Below are positions 58,502 to 64,000 of a DNA stretch of 64,000 bases, one piece after another. Positions within the stretch are counted from its first letter, which is position 1; the number at the start of each line of letters is the position of its first letter. This DNA comes from REEB76 sp049698775. GTDB taxonomy: Bacteria > Pseudomonadota > Gammaproteobacteria > Natronospirales > REEB76. The translations under genes and the position numbers were made by a program. The notes under the pieces were generated by a model. That model searched no databases and was not told the DNA's origin. It saw only the letters and a list, made by a program, of their open reading frames with translations. The stretch is from positions 54,468 to 118,467 of the forward strand of contig JBAVYM010000016.1 of NCBI GenBank assembly GCA_049698775.1, in the 5' to 3' direction.

Positions 58502-61500
58502 TTAGAACTTCACGCCGATGCGCGCGTAGAAGAACCGGCCCGGAGCCTGATAGTACGTCGGCAGGAAGCTGTTGGCGAAGGCCGACATGGCAATCGGTGG
58601 CTCCTTGTCAAACAGATTGCGGATACCGAAGGTGAAATCGGTATTCCACGCATCCAGATGATAGGTCGCCGACACATCATGATAAGTGGTAGCACCGATG
58701 TGGTTCGCCAGTACTAAGTTATTCGGACCGGTACCCGGATCAAACGGGAACGTCCAATTCGGCATGTTGCAACGCGCCACGGTCAGGTTGGCCGTAGGCG
58801 TATTTCCGGGGCCATCTGCACCGTATAGGGCATCACAATCCTCTATCATTGCGCCGATGTAGTTCACCATCCATACCGCCGACCAGTCGCCATAGTTCCA
58901 GTTCAAGCCGAAATTGGCACGCTGTTTTGGAACGCCACCGGTCGAACTACCCGTGGTTGCAGTCGTGCCTGACTCCTCCTGGCTGCTCAAGGCACCCGAT
59001 CCGTAAGGTTCGGTCACCACATACTGCTTGGTGAACGTCACGTTCAGGCTTGCCTTGAAGTCGCCCACAGCGGTGGACGGGAACTTGTAGTCGGTGTTCA
59101 CATCCACGCCCTCGGTCTTGATGCCACCGATGTTGACGTTGGTGTTGATCACATTAGTGATCGAACCGCTGCTGTTATAGGCACCGCCACCGCGGGTGAT
59201 CAGGCTGCAATAGTACTGGTTGCCGTTGAGGTAGCAGCCATTCAGGATGGTCTGCGCGGGAATCACGGACACCGCGTTCAGCAGGTCTATCTTGTAGTAG
59301 TCGGCGCTGAAGTCGAAGCCCGGCAGCCAGTCTGGGCTGTACACGAACCCACCGGTCCGAGAGATGGAACGCTCCGGGGTCAGGTCGGGGTTGCCACCGA
59401 TGGTGGTATGGATTTGCGCATTGGGCTGAATGTCGCCTTTCGCGCAGTACCCTGGTTTGGCTTGACCAGCACTGGCGACACAGGGATCGCTCAAACCCGG
59501 GAAGCTGTCACTGTCGCCCAGGAAGAATTCGCTGATGCTGGGGATACGGAAGCCCTGCGACCAGGATCCGCGCAGCAGCAATTCATCGGTAGCCTGCCAG
59601 CGCAGCGCCGCCCGGCCTGAACTATTGGCCGCGGAGTGCTGCACACCTACACCGGGTGTATTCAGATTGCCGCCCGCCCATTTGAACTGCGACCAGCGTT
59701 CGGCAACGTCGAGGCTCACGCTCTTCATGAACGGTACGTCGGACACCAACGGAATGTTGAATTCTACATACTCTGCCTTGGTGGATTCCGATCCGTTGGA
59801 CGGCTCGACCACATTGCCGCTGGTATTGCCTTCCTGCGTCAGCGCATCCGGATGGCTATAGCCATCATGCCCCAAGGATTCGGCGCCCAGGGCCATACCC
59901 ACGGGGCCGGCCGGCAGGTTGAACAGGGTGCCGGTGATGTTGGCGGTGTAGTCCCGCATCGTCTCCGAGGTCACATCGTGTGCCTCGAACAACACATACT
60001 GTGCCATCGCTGGAGTGATGCTGCCCTGGCCAGTGGCCAAGTTGTAGCCGCCGAACATATTAAACGGTACGCAACCGGCCACGGCCACGCCGTTGATGGT
60101 GCAAGGCAACGTGTTGGTACCATCGGCATTCGCCGAACCCAAGGCTGTCTGCAGGCGTTCGGTATTGACCAGGCCATTGGTGACATCGGATTCGTAGTTG
60201 TTGCCGTAGTTATAACCCAAATCCCAGTCCCACTCGCTGCCGAGCAGGTTGAAGTAGCCGTTGAACCCGCCGCGGAACGCGAAACTGTCCACGTTCTGGT
60301 TGAACACCCGGTTGCCCAGCTCAAGGGGGCGTCGGCCGAGGAAGGACAGCTCGTCGCAGGTGCCCGCGGTATAGCACGGCGGGGGCGTGGTCACCTTACC
60401 GGTCTGTGTGTTAGTTGTCGTGCGGTACTGAGCACTGCCGACTAAGCCTGTCTTGAACGGATTATAGGGATTGAGCCCCGAGATCGAGATGGACTGGCCA
60501 TTGGAATTGCTGGTACCGCTCGCCCCCAGGAACAGCGGCGAGGGTGCCAACACCTGTTGCGACACCCGGTTGTTATAAATACCCATGGTGGTGAAGGTCA
60601 GGTTGTCGGCCAGATCATAATGGCCCTGCACATACATACTGGTGCGCTCGTTCGGAGTTACCAGGTAGTTCAACGGCGCGAAGTTGAAATGATCCGCGTC
60701 GGTCCACGGCCGCAGGCTGCTCAAGGATGGATTTTGTGAGGTATTGGGCGCATTCGCCTGGGTCAGATCGCAGACGGTCAGCGACACAGAACTATATGAG
60801 TTGCAGCCTTTGTTGAGCCCCGATTGATTACCGTGGGCATATACGATGAAGCGGCCAGTCGCAGCACCGGAACTACCAACCGCGGCTCCGCCGCCGATAT
60901 TAGGCTCCTTGGAGATGGAGCGATTGCCGGCCCACATGGGCGAGGCATTCACGTAGGCCACGTTCATCACCACGCCCGAACGGTCGCCGCTCGAGCCGAT
61001 GGTGAAGTCATATTCCTGCTGCTTGCCGTCCCAACCGCCACCGTCTGCGTGGCCATCGAACATGCCCATATAAGCACTGGCCTCGGCACCGTTGAAATTC
61101 TTGATGGTGATGATGTTGACCACACCGGCGATGGCGTCGGAACCATAAATGGCCGAAGCACCGTCCTGCAACACTTCAATATGGTCCACGATGGATATCG
61201 GTATGTTATTCAGGTCCACGGAACCGCCCAAACCCGTATCCACGCGCTGACCGTCGACCAGCACGAGCAGGCGTGCGGAACCCAAATTGCGCAGATTCAG
61301 GTTGGTCGCACCGGTACCGCCGTTATTGAACTGAGTATTTAGAGCGGCACCCATGGAGGACAAGTTCTGCAGCACATCGCCGATAGAGGTCAGGCCGGTG
61401 GCCTTGATCTGCGCTTGGGTGACGATGGTGACCGGCTGCGCGGTTTCTACATCCGTGCGCTTGATGCGCGTGCCCGTGACCTCGATCTTGCCCAACTGCG

Positions 61501-61636
61501 CGGTGTTGGCGTTCTGGTTCTGATTAGCGGTACTTTGCGTGGCGTCCTGGGCGAAAACCGCCGGAGCCGCCAAGGCCGATGCCGCGCCCGCCACCAAGGC
61601 GTAACGCACGGCTTTGGTAATAAGGTTGCTGTTCAT
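58502..61636 (-). CDS. large TonB-dependent outer-membrane receptor
   Basis: The 1044-residue protein has a signal peptide (LVAGAASALAAPAVFA-Q), a Gln/Asn-rich segment and then a TonB-box-like GKIEVTGTRIKR. The plug domain has QIKATGLTSIGDVLQNLSSM, SARLLVLVDGQRVDTGLGGS and DHIEVLQDGASAIYGSDAIA. A 22-strand barrel follows and ends in FFYARIGVKF. The length and plug are of the large receptors of xanthomonads and relatives that import oligosaccharides, peptides or siderophores. It neighbours the oxygenase/sulfotransferase island. A terminator follows it. Confidence 0.95.
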   Translation of the reverse strand: MNSNLITKAVRYALVAGAASALAAPAVFAQDATQSTANQNQNANTAQLGKIEVTGTRIKRTDVETAQPVTIVTQAQIKATGLTSIGDVLQNLSSMGAALNTQFNNGGTGATNLNLRNLGSARLLVLVDGQRVDTGLGGSVDLNNIPISIVDHIEVLQDGASAIYGSDAIAGVVNIITIKNFNGAEASAYMGMFDGHADGGGWDGKQQEYDFTIGSSGDRSGVVMNVAYVNASPMWAGNRSISKEPNIGGGAAVGSSGAATGRFIVYAHGNQSGLNKGCNSYSSVSLTVCDLTQANAPNTSQNPSLSSLRPWTDADHFNFAPLNYLVTPNERTSMYVQGHYDLADNLTFTTMGIYNNRVSQQVLAPSPLFLGASGTSNSNGQSISISGLNPYNPFKTGLVGSAQYRTTTNTQTGKVTTPPPCYTAGTCDELSFLGRRPLELGNRVFNQNVDSFAFRGGFNGYFNLLGSEWDWDLGYNYGNNYESDVTNGLVNTERLQTALGSANADGTNTLPCTINGVAVAGCVPFNMFGGYNLATGQGSITPAMAQYVLFEAHDVTSETMRDYTANITGTLFNLPAGPVGMALGAESLGHDGYSHPDALTQEGNTSGNVVEPSNGSESTKAEYVEFNIPLVSDVPFMKSVSLDVAERWSQFKWAGGNLNTPGVGVQHSAANSSGRAALRWQATDELLLRGSWSQGFRIPSISEFFLGDSDSFPGLSDPCVASAGQAKPGYCAKGDIQPNAQIHTTIGGNPDLTPERSISRTGGFVYSPDWLPGFDFSADYYKIDLLNAVSVIPAQTILNGCYLNGNQYYCSLITRGGGAYNSSGSITNVINTNVNIGGIKTEGVDVNTDYKFPSTAVGDFKASLNVTFTKQYVVTEPYGSGALSSQEESGTTATTGSSTGGVPKQRANFGLNWNYGDWSAVWMVNYIGAMIEDCDALYGADGPGNTPTANLTVARCNMPNWTFPFDPGTGPNNLVLANHIGATTYHDVSATYHLDAWNTDFTFGIRNLFDKEPPIAMSAFANSFLPTYYQAPGRFFYARIGVKF

Positions 61637-62280
61637 CCGAAAGACTCCTACGTTGCTTTAAGAGTTTGGAAACTTGATCTCCTCTTGAACGTGGATTACC
61701 ACGCCCTCGAGGCCCACATCTGCACATTCCGTCTCAATCGGTGGCGGGAGACAGACTGCCCGCCCCTTTAGACCGCTGAAATATAGCACAGGAAAATCAA
61801 ATTGGAAGGGGTTTGTTGCAAATCTATGACATTCTGTTCGTGGCCAAACCATCCGAACTAGCTGGCGAATCGCACTAAACCGAGTTTGATTTATCAAGTT
61901 GTCGTATATGTGCAACATACTCATGTTCAAGCATTACTCAGGCTTTCAGCTACCCTAGTTCAGGGGTCCGAATCAAACCCCTCATCAAAAATGCTTACTC
62001 CCAGGGCCAAATCTTCAGTTCGAATCATCAAGATACAGACCCGGCGCTATATGTATTTAAGGGCTGATACTTGTAAGGGCTGATACTTGCTGGATACCGG
62101 CAACGAGCCGGCCAGCCGCAATGTCTTTTCCCTGGCAACGACCCGACTTCCTATCAGCTCACCACCAGCTTGGCAATTTTCCGCGGTGCAGCAGCCACCA
62201 CCCAGATGGCTTTGCCCATCGCCCGGCCGGCCAACATTATGTTATATATTAAAGCGGAACCCATACCCGTGAGATTCACC
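61637..62280. other. gene-free intergenic region upstream of the TonB-dependent receptor
   Basis: I see no supported gene in this stretch; the receptor's promoter should lie in its left part. It contains a perfect 16-bp tandem duplication, TAAGGGCTGATACTTG, at 62058-62073 and 62074-62089. Composition is more AT-rich than the flanking genes. Confidence 0.5.
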
Positions 62281-62508
62281 TCAAGCTGGGATTTTTAGAG
62301 TAACCATAAGACCTAATCTGTCTATTACCAGTATTTCACACACAGTTCTAATGCCTACGCCCATGACCTGGATGCAATCGCCTTCTTTAATGTAGGGCAT
62401 TGACAGTCTTCTGATGTGCGGTACTTCCTGCCCCCAAACCACAAAGCCCAATATGAGGATTTGGTGAGGGAGCTGGAACGCGCGAGCCAGGAATTTTATT
62501 ACAGCCAC
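62281..62508 (-). CDS. possible small protein, unsupported family
   Basis: A GTG-initiated 75-residue frame includes MPYIKEGDCIQVMGVGIRTV from the internal ATG at 62400, with the pattern of a small SH3-like beta barrel (alternating hydrophobic strands and Gly). The shorter 39-residue form could be the real one. No clear ribosome binding site precedes either, and I recognise no family. Confidence 0.25.
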   Translation of the reverse strand: MAVIKFLARAFQLPHQILILGFVVWGQEVPHIRRLSMPYIKEGDCIQVMGVGIRTVCEILVIDRLGLMVTLKIPA

Positions 62509-62734
62509 AGGGCTTGAATGGCATCCCGACTGTCTCGTGCCCTGGCAAAGCTATGCGCGGCATCTGGAGGGCCTTGACCCTCTGCGGAAATCACTGGGAC
62601 TTAAAATCCCGTAATCTCGCGCCGCAGAAATCCCGAGATAGATATCAGATGCCGGAAGCTGCTAATTCAGGCATGAAGAATGCCGTCTATATATAATGGC
62701 GTATCCAAGAAATTCCGTGATCCAAGGATTAGCC

Positions 62735-63196
62735 ATGTCAGAGAATCGGCCCAACAGCAAATTAAGCGAGGCGCTCGATACCACCAAGGAAAATGATGAA
62801 CAGAGCATTCGCAAGGTACTGAGATCCTTTATACAATCCAGAGTATTCGTGAAACTGGATCAACCGTGGGATGGCAAAACCTTTCCCAGGGCTGACATGC
62901 GGCTACTGTTTGTCAGTGATGGTGATAACAAAGAACGTCCGATGTTGGCGGTTTTTACCACCGAGGGCCATAGCAACGTCTACGCCCAGGAAGCGGTGCC
63001 GTTTAATTACACTGTGGAAGTGGATGCAGCTTGGGCCTGTCTGGGTGTTCCCGAAAATAGTGGAATAATGATTAACCCCAACTCAGCTCCCAACTTCCGC
63101 ATCGGCCCTGAAGTAGCGGCCATCCTGCGGGAAGCCGCAGAAAAAGACGTGGCTGAAAAAAGCGCACCTCGCAGCACGGGCATGGCTCAAAGTTGA
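62735..63196 (+). CDS. SseB N-domain-like protein
   Basis: From the ATG at 62735 the product is 153 residues. The core LRSFIQSRVFVKLDQPWDGK, MRLLFVSDGDNKERPMLAVF and TTEGHSNVYAQEAVPFNYTV recall the SseB N-terminal domain, found in proteins that handle type VII or other secretion and in enhancer-like proteins. An upstream ATG at 62696 is possible. It is 5 bp before the next TPR protein and likely in one operon with it. Confidence 0.65.
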   Translation: MSENRPNSKLSEALDTTKENDEQSIRKVLRSFIQSRVFVKLDQPWDGKTFPRADMRLLFVSDGDNKERPMLAVFTTEGHSNVYAQEAVPFNYTVEVDAAWACLGVPENSGIMINPNSAPNFRIGPEVAAILREAAEKDVAEKSAPRSTGMAQS

Positions 63197-63200
63197 AACA

Positions 63201-64000
63201 ATGGACCAGCCAATCAGCAAAGTTGACCTGCCTGCGACACAAAGAGACCTAATCGAACAGGCGTTGGTTCACTTTGATGCCAAGGAATTTGGCCAAGCAC
63301 GAACTGTTTCCGATAAATTATTACAGCTGGCGCCCCAGGACTATTCGGCTTTACATCTCGCCGGCGTCGTTGCAACCGCACAAAATCGGCTGCCGGAAGC
63401 CTCTGAGTTCTTAAAACGGGCTCTAAAGCGCGCACCAGACGCGATTAAAGCCTCCGTTAGCTGGTTTGCCCTTGGCAAAGCTTTGCAGGGTGCGCATGAC
63501 TTACGCCAGGCCCAGGAAGCATTTCGACGAGCAATCCGCCTAAACCCCGGGGTTTGCAGTTATTACATCGAGCTTGCCGATGTCTATGCCGACGAGTGGA
63601 AATTGGACCTTGCCATTGAGACACTCAAAACCGCAATTAATCGTTTTCCCACTGATGCCGTGCCTTGTGCAGCATTGGGTAATGTCCTGCATCAATATGG
63701 CAGGCAGTCGGATGCACTCATAGCGTATGAACTCGCAGTAAAACGCCAGCCGGATTATGCCGACGCTCGTCTGTCCATTGGTAGCATGCTGAAAGCACTT
63801 GGGAGGTTCAAGGAAGCTGAGGCAGAAACGCTCGAAGCGCTGCAGTTCGATCCAATGTGCAGAGCCTACAGCCAACTTGCCCAATTCAGAAAATTCGGGC
63901 CCGATGCGCCTGAAATCGATAAAATCAAAAAACGTTTGGATCCTGAAGCAAATGCGCCTGATGCGGCGCGTGTCGATGCATTATATGCGCTTTCAAAAAT
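63201..64000 (+). CDS. TPR protein, likely a second TPR-sulfotransferase (partial)
   Basis: From the ATG at 63201 the frame stays open to the right edge, 266 codons. It has about 6 TPRs (DYSALHLAGVVATAQNRLPE, VCSYYIELADVYADEWKLDL, CAALGNVLHQYGRQSDALIA). It ends with AYSQLAQFRKFGPDAPEIDK and AARVDALYALSK, which resembles the linker that precedes the sulfotransferase domain in TPR-sulfotransferases. The catalytic domain lies outside the window, so this call is an inference. Confidence 0.7.
   Translation, partial: MDQPISKVDLPATQRDLIEQALVHFDAKEFGQARTVSDKLLQLAPQDYSALHLAGVVATAQNRLPEASEFLKRALKRAPDAIKASVSWFALGKALQGAHDLRQAQEAFRRAIRLNPGVCSYYIELADVYADEWKLDLAIETLKTAINRFPTDAVPCAALGNVLHQYGRQSDALIAYELAVKRQPDYADARLSIGSMLKALGRFKEAEAETLEALQFDPMCRAYSQLAQFRKFGPDAPEIDKIKKRLDPEANAPDAARVDALYALSK

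Overview
The window is about 64 kb of a moderately GC-rich gammaproteobacterial chromosome. Three syntenic blocks support this: yebC-ruvCAB-ybgC-tolQRAB-pal-cpoB-queE-queC followed by tRNA-Lys, dnaX-ybaB-recR, and a complete mla operon. A GlrK/QseG/GlrR two-component locus and a sucA-sucB-lpd operon add to it. The 1044-residue TonB-dependent receptor and the TPR-sulfotransferases resemble what is common in the Xanthomonadales/Steroidobacterales/Nevskiales area, but the order is inference.

Layout. 1-2.5 kb: an AmmeMemoRadiSam trio (radical SAM enzyme, MEMO-like B, AMMECR1-like A) plus a coupled lipoprotein. 2.6-13.6 kb: housekeeping genes (PLP dehydratase, orn, Ste24-like protease, HIT, recR, ybaB, dnaX, SRP RNA, tRNA-Ser, BamC-like lipoprotein, dapA, gcvR, bcp, PhoH2). 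13.7-21 kb: envelope lipid handling (FadL, BepA-like protease, MlaA, and mlaFEDCB on the opposite strand). 21-24.4 kb: class I aldolase, a small protein, tRNA-Lys, queC, queE. 24.4-33 kb: cpoB-pal-tolBARQ-ybgC-ruvBAC-yebC and a YfaZ-like porin.

34.4-42.5 kb is the first unusual region. Three sigma-54-type -24/-12 sites (34711, 37453, 38419) lie upstream of small exported proline/threonine-rich proteins and lipoproteins, two paralogous ~95-residue proteins of no family I recognise, and an exbB-exbD-tonB set. Two of the promoters have exact TGTC-N10-GACA palindromes upstream, the motif described for GlrR in enterobacteria. The window's own GlrK/QseG/GlrR genes follow directly. The simplest reading is a compact, locally encoded GlrR/sigma-54 envelope regulon built on small secreted proteins.

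42.5-49.3 kb holds a polysaccharide deacetylase and lpd-sucB-sucA. 49.5-64 kb is the second unusual region: five different 2-oxoglutarate/Fe(II) oxygenases (Sel1-P4H fusion, Tpa1/P4H-like, TPR-AspH fusion, a compact P4H-like one, and a TIGR02466-like one), one sulfotransferase-like protein, one TPR-sulfotransferase, a large TonB-dependent receptor, an SseB-like protein and the start of a second TPR protein. Inside it a divergent oxygenase gene pair appears to have been duplicated and then to have degenerated reciprocally: each copy keeps one intact gene and a remnant of the other. The island looks like a peptide/protein hydroxylation and sulfation locus tied to an outer-membrane receptor, but its substrate is unknown.
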